Shown here one piece after another: positions 54,784 to 63,969 of a DNA stretch of 64,000 nucleotides. Positions within the stretch are counted from its first letter, which is position 1. Each line of letters opens with the position of its first letter. Both the position numbers and the translations under genes were made by a program. The notes below the pieces were generated by a model, which did not search any database, was not told where the DNA came from, and was given only the letters and a program-made list of their open reading frames with translations. The DNA comes from Roseinatronobacter bogoriensis DSM 18756. Lineage in GTDB: Bacteria; Pseudomonadota; Alphaproteobacteria; Rhodobacterales; Rhodobacteraceae. The DNA lies in the NCBI RefSeq assembly GCF_004366635.1, contig NZ_SORN01000005.1, forward strand, positions 153,833 to 217,832, read 5' to 3'.

Positions 54784-56325
54784 ATGCCTGCCTTGCTACC
54801 CTATCTATCCATAGTGATCCTGATTGCGGCAGGACTTGGCTGCCTGATGGGGCAACAATTCCGGCCAACCATGACCTTGTTCATGGCAGAGCTCGCCTCG
54901 CTTGCTGCTTTGGCCCTGTCGCTGGGTGCGGGGCTGGTGTTGTGGATCTATGGGGCCCAAACAACGCCAGTTCTGGGGGCGGCGACACTGGGCCTGTCAG
55001 TCAGGCTGGATCTTCTCTCGGTTGTCATGCTGATGCTGGTGGCCTTGCTAGGCTGGGTCATAACGCGGTTTTCAGTCACCTATCTTGACGGAGAGCCGCA
55101 TCAGGGCGCCTTTATGGGCTGGCTGTTGCTGACGCTGGCCGCTGTGACGGCGCTGGTATGTGCGGGCAACCTTGGTCAGTTGGTGATGGGTTTTATCGGC
55201 GCTGGCATTGGGCTGGGTAAATTGCTGCTGACCTATCCCGATAGGCCCCGTGCGCAACAAGCCACTGCGCGGATGCGCATGGCCAGCCGCGCAGGCGATA
55301 TCGCGCTGATCGGGGCGACCATGGTTCTCGTGCTGGCATTTGATACCGCGGATATCGCAACGCTGAATGCCACTGCCGCTGGCCCGATGGCTGTCTTGGG
55401 CGCAGGGCTGCTGGCGCTTGGGGGGCTGCTGAAAGCAGCGCAATTCCCACTGCATGGCTGGCTGACCGAGGTGATGGAAGCGCCCACCCCTGTTTCGGCG
55501 CTGCTGCATGCGGGCATTGTGAATGCAGGCGGCTTTGTCCTGATCCGCATGGCGGATATCTTGCTGACCGCCCCCGGGATCATGGCCACGCTGGCGCTTC
55601 TGGGTGGGTTTACGGCCTTGTTCGGCAGTCTGGCCATGCTGGCGCAACCTGCGGTCAAGACCTCGCTTGCATGGTCAACCATTGCGCAGATGGGCTTCAT
55701 GATGTTGCAAATCGGACTTGGACTGTTTGCACTGGCAGTGCTGCATATTCTGGCGCATTCGCTGTATAAGGCGCATGCCTTCCTCAGTTCCGGCAGCGCA
55801 ATCGCCTATGTGGCGGCCGCGCGTCGCCCCGGCCCGGTTGCGGTGCCGTCTGTGCGCAATGTGACGCGCGCCTTTGGCCTTGCGCTGGTCATCTTTGCCG
55901 CCGTGGGCTTTGCTTTCGGTCTGGCGGGCAAGCCGCCGCAGGCTTTTGCCCTTGGGGCAATCCTGATCTTCGGGGTGGCATATCTGATCGCGCAGGGCCT
56001 TGCCGATGCCGCGCCGGCCAGCCTGACCAAGCGGACATCTGTTGCCGCGCTGGTCACTTCGGCCAGCTATTTCACGCTGCATGCGGGTATTGACTGGTTG
56101 ATGGCCGATACATTGCCAGGACCAACGGCCCCCGATGCGCTGGAATGGGCGGTGATGGTGCTGGTGCTGGCAAGCTTCGGTCTGGTTGCACTGGCGCAGG
56201 CCCTGTTTCCACTTTGGGCTGGACATCCGGCGGCGCAGGGTTTGCGCGTGCACCTTGCCAATGGTCTGTATGTCGCCCCGCTTATTGATCGACTGACGGG
56301 CCGTCTGCCTGCCAGCCGCGCTTGA
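54784..56325 (+). CDS. dabB: DabB, proton-conducting membrane subunit of the DAB inorganic carbon uptake complex
   Basis: A 513-aa membrane protein with about 13-14 helices, related to NuoL/MrpA antiporter subunits. The hallmark helices KAAQFPLHGWLTEVMEAPTP and VSALLHAGIVNAGGFVLIRM include the conserved Lys and His of the proton path; HILAHSLYKAHAFLSSGSAI follows. It is shorter than NuoL (about 610 aa), as is usual for DabB. It is followed 25 bp later by dabA; the pair is thought to couple ion flow to vectorial CO2 hydration. ATG 54784 follows GGGAGAG. Confidence 0.93.
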   Translation: MPALLPYLSIVILIAAGLGCLMGQQFRPTMTLFMAELASLAALALSLGAGLVLWIYGAQTTPVLGAATLGLSVRLDLLSVVMLMLVALLGWVITRFSVTYLDGEPHQGAFMGWLLLTLAAVTALVCAGNLGQLVMGFIGAGIGLGKLLLTYPDRPRAQQATARMRMASRAGDIALIGATMVLVLAFDTADIATLNATAAGPMAVLGAGLLALGGLLKAAQFPLHGWLTEVMEAPTPVSALLHAGIVNAGGFVLIRMADILLTAPGIMATLALLGGFTALFGSLAMLAQPAVKTSLAWSTIAQMGFMMLQIGLGLFALAVLHILAHSLYKAHAFLSSGSAIAYVAAARRPGPVAVPSVRNVTRAFGLALVIFAAVGFAFGLAGKPPQAFALGAILIFGVAYLIAQGLADAAPASLTKRTSVAALVTSASYFTLHAGIDWLMADTLPGPTAPDALEWAVMVLVLASFGLVALAQALFPLWAGHPAAQGLRVHLANGLYVAPLIDRLTGRLPASRA

Positions 56326-56350
56326 AACATATTTCGAAAGGATCAATCCA

Positions 56351-58741
56351 GTGAAGCTGCCAACCCATGCCAGCCTTGATACACCCTTTCTTGCAATCAT
56401 CGAGGCGGCACGCCGCGCCGCACGCCTGATCCCGCCCGCATTTCCCTTGTCGGCAACAGTGGCGGTGAACCCCTATTTGGGCCATGTCACCGAAGACTTG
56501 GCGCAAGTTGGCGCGCAGCTTGCCCGCGCGGGCGGGGTGCGGGTGACATTGCCGCGCGCGGCATTTCGCGGAGCATATGCCAGCGGAAAAATGATACGCG
56601 ACGATCTGTGTGCCGCACTGGACCTGCGCCCCGGACTTACGTTGGAGGCATTGGAAGAGGGGCTGGCGACAGATCGGCCCGACCCGCGCCCGTTGCCCAC
56701 AGTCGCACAATTGGCCGCCTCCGTCAGCGGACGTGACTGGCCCGAGATTGTCGCGGCCCGGATCGGGGCATGGGCGGCGGGTTACTTCGATCAGGGGCAG
56801 GCGCTCTGGCCCGCGCCTCAGGGGCGCAGCGCCTATGATGCGTGGCGCGCTTTTGCCAGCCAGGACCTGACCCCCGAAATCATGGGGCTGCGTGGTTTTT
56901 GCAATCTGGTGGCTGATGCGCCGGATACGGCGCCACTCGCGCTGCTACGCGCCGCAGAGCAACTGGGCCTGAGCGCAGCAGGCGCCGAGAGTGCCGCGCA
57001 TCGTTGGCTGCTGGAACTGGGCGGCTGGTCGCAAGTGGCGCGCTGGAAGTTGTGGCAGGCGGAACTTGATGGGCAAAGCGATGATACCGTGACCGATTTT
57101 CTGGCTTTGCGGATGATCTGGGATGCTGCGTTATTGGCGCAATATCACGACCAGATCGCTGACAAGTGGCAACAGGTTGTCGCCGAACATGCCCGGCCGG
57201 CCACCGCTGATCGTGACCTGGAAATTGATGTGACATTGCAACTGGCCATCGAGCTGGCCCATCAGCGGGAGTTGCAACAAAAGCTGTCGCAACCCGTGCG
57301 CAGTGTGCAGCCCGCACGCCCAAGCCTGCAAGCGGCGTTCTGCATTGATGTTCGCTCTGAACGGTTCCGGCGCGCATTGGAAAGCTGCGATGCAGATATC
57401 CAGACGCTGGGGTTTGCGGGCTTTTTCGGGCTGCCATTGGCCCATATTCCGCTGGGCGCTTGCGGGCATGACGCGCATCTTCCGGTTCTGCTGACGCCGT
57501 CCCTCAATAGCAGCCCCGATACAGACCCGCGCACCAGCCATGTTGCACAGATTACTGCGCGGGCCTGGCGCGCCTGGGGGCGTTTCAAACTGGCGGCGGT
57601 GTCCTCCTTTGCCTTTGTCGAGGCGACGGGCCCGCTGTACCTTGGCAAGATCATTCGTGACAGTCTGGGCCTGCATGGCCAGACTGCTGCCGAACCTGCA
57701 CCCAGAATTGCGGGGCTTGACCCGGCGCAACGCGCCGAACTGGCTGGCAAGGTGCTGCGCGCAATGGGGCTGACGCAAGGGTTTGCCCGCGTCGTATTGC
57801 TTGTCGGGCATGGCGCGCATGTGACCAACAACCCGCATCATTCGGCACTGCAATGTGGGGCCTGTGGCGGCCACTCGGGCGAGGTTAGCGCGCGCGCACT
57901 CGCAGAGGTGCTGAATGACGCTGCCGTGCGCCAACTGCTGGTGCATCAGGGAATCTGCATTCCCGAAGATACCCGGTTTCTGGGCGCCTTGCATGACACC
58001 ACCACCGATAATGTTACTATGTTTGGCGGCCTTTCGGGGAATGAGGCCGAGATCCGGCGCTGGCTCGATCAGGCCAGCGCCATGGCGCGGGCAGAGCGTG
58101 CAGCGAGCTTGCCACATGCAGGGCAGGGGGGCTGTAACTTGCCTGCCCGCGCGCTGGATTGGGCAGAAATCCGGCCTGAATGGGGGCTTGCAGGCTGCGC
58201 GGCCTTTCTGGCGGCCCCGCGCGCTGCCAGCCGTGGCTGCGACCTTGGTGGTCGGGCTTTCCTGCATGACTATGACTGGACGCGTGACGAGGGCTTCGGT
58301 GTTCTGGAACTGATCCTGACAGCACCTGTCGTTGTCGCAAGCTGGATCAGCCTGCAATATTTCGGGTCAGTGACGGCACCGCAAGCTTTTGGGGCAGGAA
58401 ACAAGGCGCTGCATAATGTGGTTGGGGGCTTTGGCGTTTTTGAAGGCAACGGCCATGCGCCGCGCACGGGCTTGGCCTGGCAATCCGTGCATGATGGCCA
58501 GCGTCCCATGCATGATCCGCTGCGGCTGAGCGTCATTGTCCGCGCGCCAGCGGGCGCGATCAGCGATATTCTAGGGCGATACCCTCAGGTGCAGGCGCTG
58601 TTTGACAATGGGTGGCTGCATCTGATCAGGATGGATGATGCAGGCCAGCTTGTGCAACGCTACCATTGCGGGGATTGGCTGGATATGAGCGGAGAGGGCG
58701 CTGTTGGCACTGCGCAGCGCGCGCGATCTGTCAGCATGTGA
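56351..58741 (+). CDS. dabA: DabA, zinc carbonic-anhydrase-like subunit of the DAB complex (DUF2309)
   Basis: A 796-aa soluble subunit (formerly UPF0753/DUF2309). The zinc set of Halothiobacillus DabA2 (Cys351, Asp353, His524, Cys539) is matched by Cys331 and Asp333 in FCIDVRSE and by His487 (LVGHGAH) and Cys502 (LQCGACGGH), with the same 2- and 15-residue spacings. The start is GTG 56351 (MKLPTHASLDTPFLAII), since no ATG fits. It forms a membrane-bound complex with DabB that accumulates bicarbonate. No carboxysome or cbb genes are in the window. Confidence 0.95.
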   Translation: MKLPTHASLDTPFLAIIEAARRAARLIPPAFPLSATVAVNPYLGHVTEDLAQVGAQLARAGGVRVTLPRAAFRGAYASGKMIRDDLCAALDLRPGLTLEALEEGLATDRPDPRPLPTVAQLAASVSGRDWPEIVAARIGAWAAGYFDQGQALWPAPQGRSAYDAWRAFASQDLTPEIMGLRGFCNLVADAPDTAPLALLRAAEQLGLSAAGAESAAHRWLLELGGWSQVARWKLWQAELDGQSDDTVTDFLALRMIWDAALLAQYHDQIADKWQQVVAEHARPATADRDLEIDVTLQLAIELAHQRELQQKLSQPVRSVQPARPSLQAAFCIDVRSERFRRALESCDADIQTLGFAGFFGLPLAHIPLGACGHDAHLPVLLTPSLNSSPDTDPRTSHVAQITARAWRAWGRFKLAAVSSFAFVEATGPLYLGKIIRDSLGLHGQTAAEPAPRIAGLDPAQRAELAGKVLRAMGLTQGFARVVLLVGHGAHVTNNPHHSALQCGACGGHSGEVSARALAEVLNDAAVRQLLVHQGICIPEDTRFLGALHDTTTDNVTMFGGLSGNEAEIRRWLDQASAMARAERAASLPHAGQGGCNLPARALDWAEIRPEWGLAGCAAFLAAPRAASRGCDLGGRAFLHDYDWTRDEGFGVLELILTAPVVVASWISLQYFGSVTAPQAFGAGNKALHNVVGGFGVFEGNGHAPRTGLAWQSVHDGQRPMHDPLRLSVIVRAPAGAISDILGRYPQVQALFDNGWLHLIRMDDAGQLVQRYHCGDWLDMSGEGAVGTAQRARSVSM

Positions 58742-58998
58742 CCCGCCAGATCTGGCAAGGGAACCATTGCCCCACGACATGGCAGAGCTTTGCAATATAA
58801 CCTTGTTCCAAGGGCCGACTGGGGGTGCTGCAAGGTGATAGCTTGCAAATGTAGCGCTTTGCGATGGTCTGCGCGCTGTAAATGATCGCTTGTGGCGCAT
58901 TGCGTCGTGCAGTTGTGTGCGGAGAAAATACGCTTGGGTTTTGCCTGAAGCCGCGATGTTGGGAGCGCAGGCGCGTCAGATTGGCGGGATCGGCGGTG

Positions 58999-59808
58999 TT
59001 ACCTCTGAAAACCAGCGGCATTTTGCAATAAAAACAGGGCGGTGCTGCTGGATGTCATCGCGGATTGCATGTCATTCAGCTGCGACATGATCAGAAATCT
59101 GTGGGTGAGCTTTTCCAGATTCTCTGGCTGCGACATCTCCAGCAGATCGCTGACGCCAAAGCGGTTTTGCAATGCGGCACGCATGCGCGTGACCTGATCG
59201 TCAATATCCAAACGTCCAAATTCCTTGGGCAGGCCAAGACCTGTCTCAAGAATTTCTCGCAAGGGCGGATTGCCAAGCGCGGCATACCAGCGCGATGTTT
59301 CTGACGAGAAGTCCTCTGCAAGCTTGGGCAACTCTCGCTGAAGGGTAAGGGCCAGTCGCAGTGTTTGATCCTGTTCCCCGACGGAGACTTCGAAAGCGCG
59401 CCCTTGGTAGCTTGCTGTCAGTTTACCAATCAGGTCATCTGGCGCTGCCTTGCCGCCTGTCCCGGCGAGGTGTTCAAGGGCGCTTGATAGTGCAAAGTAG
59501 CGTTTGTCTGCCAGACGGTTGGCAAGGGCCGTGCGCTCTTCGGTCCCGCCCTCAATCACCTGGCGAATGAAGGCGCGGTTATCCAGATCATCTTGCAGGC
59601 CAAAAGCCCCCAGAGTGACGCGAAGCAGCCTTCGGTCAGAAACAAGTTCCTCGGCGGTTTGAATGCCGGGGAACTTCTCCTGAAAATAGGCAACATCGCG
59701 TTGCATTGCAGGCGCGGCATTGAAGCTGTCTTCCTGGCGCTCTCGGGTGCGGTTCAGGAACGCCCAGCCAGCAAGGCCGGATACTGGCAGGACGGGTTGA
59801 AAGCTCAT
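58999..59808 (-). CDS. DUF1217 family flagellar protein
   Basis: A 269-aa protein of the DUF1217 family, which occurs in alphaproteobacterial flagellar clusters. MSFQPVLPVSGLAGWAFLNR is the usual N-terminus, and VTRMRAALQNRFGVSDLLEM with ALFLLQNAAGF at the end resembles the terminal helices of axial proteins. It overlaps flbT by ATGA. Its role is unknown; co-expression with flagellin regulators suggests filament or hook function. Confidence 0.85.
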   Translation of the reverse strand: MSFQPVLPVSGLAGWAFLNRTRERQEDSFNAAPAMQRDVAYFQEKFPGIQTAEELVSDRRLLRVTLGAFGLQDDLDNRAFIRQVIEGGTEERTALANRLADKRYFALSSALEHLAGTGGKAAPDDLIGKLTASYQGRAFEVSVGEQDQTLRLALTLQRELPKLAEDFSSETSRWYAALGNPPLREILETGLGLPKEFGRLDIDDQVTRMRAALQNRFGVSDLLEMSQPENLEKLTHRFLIMSQLNDMQSAMTSSSTALFLLQNAAGFQR

Positions 59809-60209
59809 GACACACCGATTGCAAAAAGGCGTTTCTCTCGCGGGAGAAGCAGTCTCAGAAACTTCAGACTTTGATAGAATTCACCTTTGATTGCGTTTTC
59901 AGAGGCGCTCTCAAGGATTTTTCGACTGTCCTGATCGCTGAAAACCTGACTCAACTGCTCAATGGATCGAATGAGTGAGGGGGCAATGTCTGTGGCGCTG
60001 CTATCCCCGGAGAGGATAAGCTGGGCGAGGTAACATGTTCGCTTTACCGGTGTATTCGCCTGTTCGGGGTGAATGGCATCGCGCAGGCGCAGAACATTGG
60101 CATTGGGGGTCTTGATCGAAATGCTGGTCCGCCGGTCGCCGTTCTCGATAACGGCCCCGTTCAATAAGACGCGCTCATGTGGCGCCAGCCGGATAACAAG
60201 GCCCGTCAT
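59805..60209 (-). CDS. flbT: Flagellar biosynthesis repressor FlbT
   Basis: A 134-aa protein that in Caulobacter binds the flagellin 5' UTR and couples flagellin translation to hook completion. LAPHERVLLNGAVIENGDRR is the family signature near residue 8. It overlaps flaF by ATGA, and flagellin lies just upstream on the same strand, so its likely RNA target is close by. Confidence 0.93.
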   Translation of the reverse strand: MTGLVIRLAPHERVLLNGAVIENGDRRTSISIKTPNANVLRLRDAIHPEQANTPVKRTCYLAQLILSGDSSATDIAPSLIRSIEQLSQVFSDQDSRKILESASENAIKGEFYQSLKFLRLLLPREKRLFAIGVS

Positions 60210-60583
60210 GAGATATCTGCCTTGCCGGAAAGCCCGCGCATGATGGCGGTGTTGATTTCAACCAGAACATCCGCGCTGCCGCGTCCTTCAAGGACAGCAT
60301 CGGTCTGCTTCATTGTAAATTGTGCGAGGTTCAGTAGCTGTACTCTCAGCCCCTCGGGCAACTGGTTTTCAGGCGATGCCAGATCAATTGCGAATTCGGT
60401 CCAGAGGCGGCGGTTCTCTGTCATGGCTTCGGCCAGGGCGGGGAATCCCGCGCCCCCGGCGTCGAGAGCCCATCTAAGCCGCGATGTGATGCGGGCGATA
60501 ACGTCGTATTCGGCCGAGCGTGCGGTTTTCAACGCGGTGGTCGGATTGCCGTAAGAGGCGACGGCCAGTGCATGGGCATTCAT
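60206..60583 (-). CDS. flaF: Flagellar biosynthesis regulator FlaF
   Basis: A 125-aa helical protein of the FlaF family, which assists flagellin secretion and opposes FlbT. It starts MNAHALAVASYGNPTTALKT and contains ENRRLWTEFAIDLASPENQL and FTMKQTDAVLEG. It lies between flagellin and flbT, 74 bp from the flagellin stop. The ATGA junction with flbT implies coupled translation. Confidence 0.93.
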   Translation of the reverse strand: MNAHALAVASYGNPTTALKTARSAEYDVIARITSRLRWALDAGGAGFPALAEAMTENRRLWTEFAIDLASPENQLPEGLRVQLLNLAQFTMKQTDAVLEGRGSADVLVEINTAIMRGLSGKADIS

Positions 60584-60620
60584 TCTGTAACCCTTTCCGG
60601 AAAATTTGATGCCGGTGAGA

Positions 60621-60649
60621 ACCAGAGCCCCGTTTTACAGGGCTCTGGT
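60621..60649 (-). terminator. Hairpin after the flagellin gene
   Basis: Ten-bp perfect stem ACCAGAGCCC (60621-60630) / GGGCTCTGGT (60640-60649), loop CGTTTTACA, 8 bp after the flagellin stop on the minus strand. No U tract, so it may stabilise the abundant flagellin message while allowing read-through into flaF. Confidence 0.6.
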
Positions 60650-60657
60650 CAAGTGAC

Positions 60658-61503
60658 TTAGCGGAACAGTGCGAGGATGTTCTGCGGCTGCTGGTTCGCA
60701 ATCGAGAGCGACTGCGTTGCAAGCTGCTGCTGCACCTGAAGTGCCTGCAGCCGCGCTGATGCCGCTTCCATATCGGCATCGACCAGTGCACCGATCCCGG
60801 CGTTCATGGAGTCAGTCAGTTTCGCGACAAACTGGCTCTGGCTGTCGATCCGGGCGGCGGAGGCCCCCAGTGCCGCGGCTCCGGTAATTGCGGTCTGGAT
60901 GAAGCCTTCAATCTCGTCCAGTGCTGTTGCAGCTGAAGTTACATTGGTGATCTCGGTCAGGTTCGTTTCCAGATCAAGATCTGCTTCAAAATCGACAGTC
61001 TTGACCGTAATTTTGGTTGCTGCCGGATCCCCGGAGCCCACACGGTCAAGCGATGCCAGTACGCCAACGCTGTCGGCGCCTGCGCCATCGACATCTGTTG
61101 CAAGCAGGTTTGCACCATTGAATTGCGCGCCGCCGATGATAGCGCTGATCTGTGCGGTGCGTTCCGCGATGTCGTTCTGAATCTTTTCGTGATCCACATT
61201 CTCGCTCTGCGCGGAAATGATCAATTGCTTGATATCGTTCAATTCGCCAACGATCTGCTCGGCAGCAGCAGAGGCAACGCCCACAGTTGCCTTGCCGAGG
61301 GCCAGGCTGTCTGAAATAGCCTTGAACCCGGCAACATCGGATTCCATGACCTTGGAGATTGCCCAGGTCGACGCGTTGTCCTGCGCGGTTGCCACTTTTT
61401 TACCAGTGGCGATTTCGCTTTGGGTTTGCGCCATGTCCTTGTTGATCCCGCGCATAGTTTGCAGAGCGACCATTGCGCCGGAGTTTGTCAGAATGCTTGA
61501 CAT
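60658..61503 (-). CDS. fliC: Flagellin
   Basis: A 281-aa filament protein with conserved D0/D1 ends and a very short middle. The N-terminal helix reads MSSILTNSGAMVALQTMRGI followed by ATGKKVATAQDNASTWAIS; the C-terminal end LQVQQQLATQSLSIANQQPQ NILALFR closes the D0 coil. The variable D2/D3 part is almost absent. GAAAGG is seven bases before the start. It is the only flagellin here, followed by flaF and flbT, its probable regulators. Confidence 0.95.
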   Translation of the reverse strand: MSSILTNSGAMVALQTMRGINKDMAQTQSEIATGKKVATAQDNASTWAISKVMESDVAGFKAISDSLALGKATVGVASAAAEQIVGELNDIKQLIISAQSENVDHEKIQNDIAERTAQISAIIGGAQFNGANLLATDVDGAGADSVGVLASLDRVGSGDPAATKITVKTVDFEADLDLETNLTEITNVTSAATALDEIEGFIQTAITGAAALGASAARIDSQSQFVAKLTDSMNAGIGALVDADMEAASARLQALQVQQQLATQSLSIANQQPQNILALFR

Positions 61504-61537
61504 AAGTTTGCCTTTCGTTTGTGCATTTTACACAGTT

Positions 61538-61559
61538 AAAAAAACACCTTTAAAAGGTG
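61538..61559 (-). promoter_or_regulatory. Terminator-like hairpin in the flagellin leader
   Basis: On the minus strand CACCTT-TTA-AAGGTG (61559-61545) is followed at once by seven U. It ends 34 bases before the flagellin start. If the promoter lies upstream of it, it is an attenuator; if downstream, it terminates incoming transcription. Confidence 0.6.
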
Positions 61560-61720
61560 CAGATAGCTGCATTCTGCAGGTGCTTGCGGTCTGTTGAGAT
61601 CGCGGCGTCAGCGTTCTTGCTGTTACGTGCCAGTGTCCCTTCAAGTGATTTACAGAAGCTGAACAGGCAATGTTTTTTTATCAATCAGGCCCGGATTTCG
61701 GAGGAGTTGGTTAAGCGTTG

Positions 61721-62062
61721 TTAGGCTTTATGCTCCAATTCATGGCGTGGGGGGCGTATTGTTCTTGATGCGCCAAGCCGGTCATACATTTGCGTTTCAT
61801 GTCCCGATCGCAGTTGTGCCAGCCGTTGACGGGCATCACGAACCCCTTCGGCTGCTGCGCCCAGCATTGCCATGTTCCGCTCAAGGCGTTTTTGCAGGTT
61901 CGCAAGAATGCCGCGTGGCATGGACTGCGCCTGAATGGCCTTGACCGCTTGCTCCTTTGCATTGGCCAGCCGCTCGAGTTGGTCATAGTCACCGCCAAGC
62001 AGCGCCTCTCTCTCTTCATGCAGGAGAGTCAGCAAATCCTCGATCTGTCTGTTCTGTGTCAT
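61721..62062 (-). CDS. FlgN-like flagellar chaperone candidate
   Basis: A 113-aa coiled-coil protein: NRQIEDLLTLLHEEREALLG followed by GDYDQLERLANAKEQAV is the pattern of FlgN-type export chaperones for hook-associated proteins. Sequence similarity within this family is low, so the name rests on pattern and context. It starts on the ATGA overlap with the rod-binding gene. The flagellin promoter region lies downstream. Confidence 0.72.
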   Translation of the reverse strand: MTQNRQIEDLLTLLHEEREALLGGDYDQLERLANAKEQAVKAIQAQSMPRGILANLQKRLERNMAMLGAAAEGVRDARQRLAQLRSGHETQMYDRLGASRTIRPPRHELEHKA

Positions 62063-62367
62063 GTTGCCCCCTGTTCTGGCCCGCGCTGCGCCATCAGGCC
62101 ACGCAGCGCCATTTCCGCAAAACCGATTCCGCCAGCCGCGGCTATCTGTTTGGCCTGCGCATCCAGCAGGAGGGATGCAAACTGTTCTTCCCCCTCTCCC
62201 CCACCGAATTCTGTTCTGCTTTGGCCTGCGCCAGCTGCCTTGAGCAGTTCAGACAGGATCGCGGCCTCAAACTCTTGCGCGGCCTGCTTCATCTGCGGCG
62301 TTGGCTGATCGGATGGACGGGCGGCGGGCGGAGGCCGCAGCATTTGGGTCTCTGGCGGGATATGCAT
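62059..62367 (-). CDS. Flagellar rod-binding protein (FlgJ N-terminal type)
   Basis: A 102-aa protein equal to the rod-binding domain of FlgJ without the muramidase domain, as is usual in alphaproteobacteria. The core KQAAQEFEAAILSELLKAAG and EEQFASLLLDAQAKQIAAAG is diagnostic. It would cap the growing rod in the periplasm. The start at 62367 (MHIPPETQML) follows GGAGAGG; a longer frame reaches 62391. Divergent from fliK. Confidence 0.88.
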   Translation of the reverse strand: MHIPPETQMLRPPPAARPSDQPTPQMKQAAQEFEAAILSELLKAAGAGQSRTEFGGGEGEEQFASLLLDAQAKQIAAAGGIGFAEMALRGLMAQRGPEQGAT

Positions 62368-62475
62368 ATGTTCCTCTCCGGTATGTCGCAATGACCGGAG
62401 AATCCGCTATTCCGGTAAAGAATTGGTAAGCAATGGAGTGGATATTGAGGGCATGTAGAAAGGTGCATAGCCCGG

Positions 62476-63969
62476 ATGTCTGAAAAGCTTGCCGTCAAAC
62501 TGTTTGGATCTGATACGCGCCCGGCACGGCCTGCGGGCGGCCGCGCGCTTCCGGATGAGAGCCAAAGCGCGTTTCATGAATATTTGCGTGCGCGGCAGCG
62601 TGCGCAAGCCATGCGGGACCAGGCGCGCCAGAATAGTGCGGCCGATGCGCGGAGTTCGCAGCAACAGCGGTCGCAGCAGGGAATGAAAGCGGAAATCAGA
62701 GGGGATGAGGCCGAATCAGATGCGCATCCCTCATCCGAAGATGATGTGGTGTGCCAGAACGACTCGGCGGCAACTGTGCAAAGGAAAGGGGCGCATGATC
62801 CTGTTGCGCGCGGTCAGGTTTCATTCCTGATGGGCGCGGCGCAGATCAAGGGTTGCGAAATGCCCGCGCTCAACATTCGTGCGCATTCAGCTGAACTGGC
62901 GCAAGACGACCTTGTGGATGGGGGGACGGATGCGGGAACCGACGCTGCCCCGGCAATGTCTTTTCAGGAAATGGAGACAGGTTCGACATCCGGGTTTGAG
63001 AATGCTGAGCTTCAAGCTGGTGGCACTGTGACAGAAGCGGGCGGATTGGAGACAAGTGGCGAGGCGATCATCGCTGAGGCGGTGGGGGGTGGCGTAAACT
63101 ATTCTGGCATCTCGCCCAGCGCATTGCGCGCAGAGCCTGAGTTTGGCCAAGCGCATGCTGTTGCAGGTTCGGTTGCGGGAGTTTCAAATATCGGTGCCAT
63201 GCAAGGTGAAGTGCTTGCGAAAGGTCAACGAAAATTCGGGGAAATCCCCGCACGGCGGGTTCAGGGCGAAATGGCACTTATCTCCGAAGCCGCCAAAGCG
63301 GCAAGCGCCCGTGAAAAGCCACATGTGGCTTTGGGCGCAATGACTGGCCACAGCAATCCTGGGGCAGTGGAACGGGTAGCCTTTGTGGCGCGGATGCTTG
63401 AGGCGGGTGTGGGCAGCATGACAATAGTGCCAAACCCCGCTATTGGTGACGCAATGGCGGCTGGGGGTTCGGATATGCCAGCCATTATCCCTGTCGATTC
63501 GAACAGTGATGATGCGCTGCGCTTGGCGGCGCATTCGGCCATCGGCAATGTCGCTCCGGCAAGGGTGCGTAATCCGGTCGCGGACCGTTTGGGGCCGGTC
63601 GTCTGGACGCAAGTTGTGGAAGGTATTCGTAACTCTTCCGCCCGTATGTTGCAGATACAGCTTGCACCGGTTGAGTTGGGCCGGGTGCGCATAACAATGA
63701 ACCCGACGGATGCGGGGGTTCAGGTTATCATCAGCGCGGAACGCGTCGAGACGCTGGATTTGATGCGCAAATTCTCGGCAGATTTCGAGAAGGCCTTGGC
63801 AGATATCGGATACCAGCAACTTGATATGACATTTTCACATCAGCAGGGTTCGGATGATGAGACTTTTGAAGCCGCCAATGCGAATTCGCCAGAAGACAGC
63901 TTTGAAACTGGCCCGGTAGAACAGCTTCACTACAGATTGGAAGAAAATGGCATGGATATTCGCATTTGA
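62476..63969 (+). CDS. fliK: Flagellar hook-length control protein FliK
   Basis: A 497-aa ruler protein. The N-terminal 350 residues are low-complexity, Ala/Gly/Glu-rich and poorly conserved, as expected for the ruler part. The C-terminal FliK domain (about residues 375-470) has LQIQLAPVELGRVRITMNPT followed by DAGVQVIISAERVETLDLMR, which switches the export gate from hook to filament substrates. The start at 62476 has AAAGG at moderate distance. The region after the stop (63970-64000) is too short to assign. Confidence 0.9.
   Translation: MSEKLAVKLFGSDTRPARPAGGRALPDESQSAFHEYLRARQRAQAMRDQARQNSAADARSSQQQRSQQGMKAEIRGDEAESDAHPSSEDDVVCQNDSAATVQRKGAHDPVARGQVSFLMGAAQIKGCEMPALNIRAHSAELAQDDLVDGGTDAGTDAAPAMSFQEMETGSTSGFENAELQAGGTVTEAGGLETSGEAIIAEAVGGGVNYSGISPSALRAEPEFGQAHAVAGSVAGVSNIGAMQGEVLAKGQRKFGEIPARRVQGEMALISEAAKAASAREKPHVALGAMTGHSNPGAVERVAFVARMLEAGVGSMTIVPNPAIGDAMAAGGSDMPAIIPVDSNSDDALRLAAHSAIGNVAPARVRNPVADRLGPVVWTQVVEGIRNSSARMLQIQLAPVELGRVRITMNPTDAGVQVIISAERVETLDLMRKFSADFEKALADIGYQQLDMTFSHQQGSDDETFEAANANSPEDSFETGPVEQLHYRLEENGMDIRI

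Noticed and set aside
57131..58357. Open frame of 408 codons antisense to dabA
   Set aside because: It lies wholly within dabA, whose zinc motifs are intact. The antisense frame has no domain or ribosome site; it results from high third-position GC.
58742..58998. Third copy of the dispersed repeat after dabA
   Set aside because: Only an 11-base match (TGTAGCGCTTT) to the repeat was seen; this is not enough to call a copy.
61504..61720. Sigma54 promoter TGGCAC-N5-AGCA on the flagellin strand
   Set aside because: Only the -24 element matches; the -12 element is AGCA where TTGC is needed.
61684..61725. CtrA site in the flagellin upstream region
   Set aside because: TTAA half-sites are spaced by six bases and the second is degenerate; weaker than the site at 50364.
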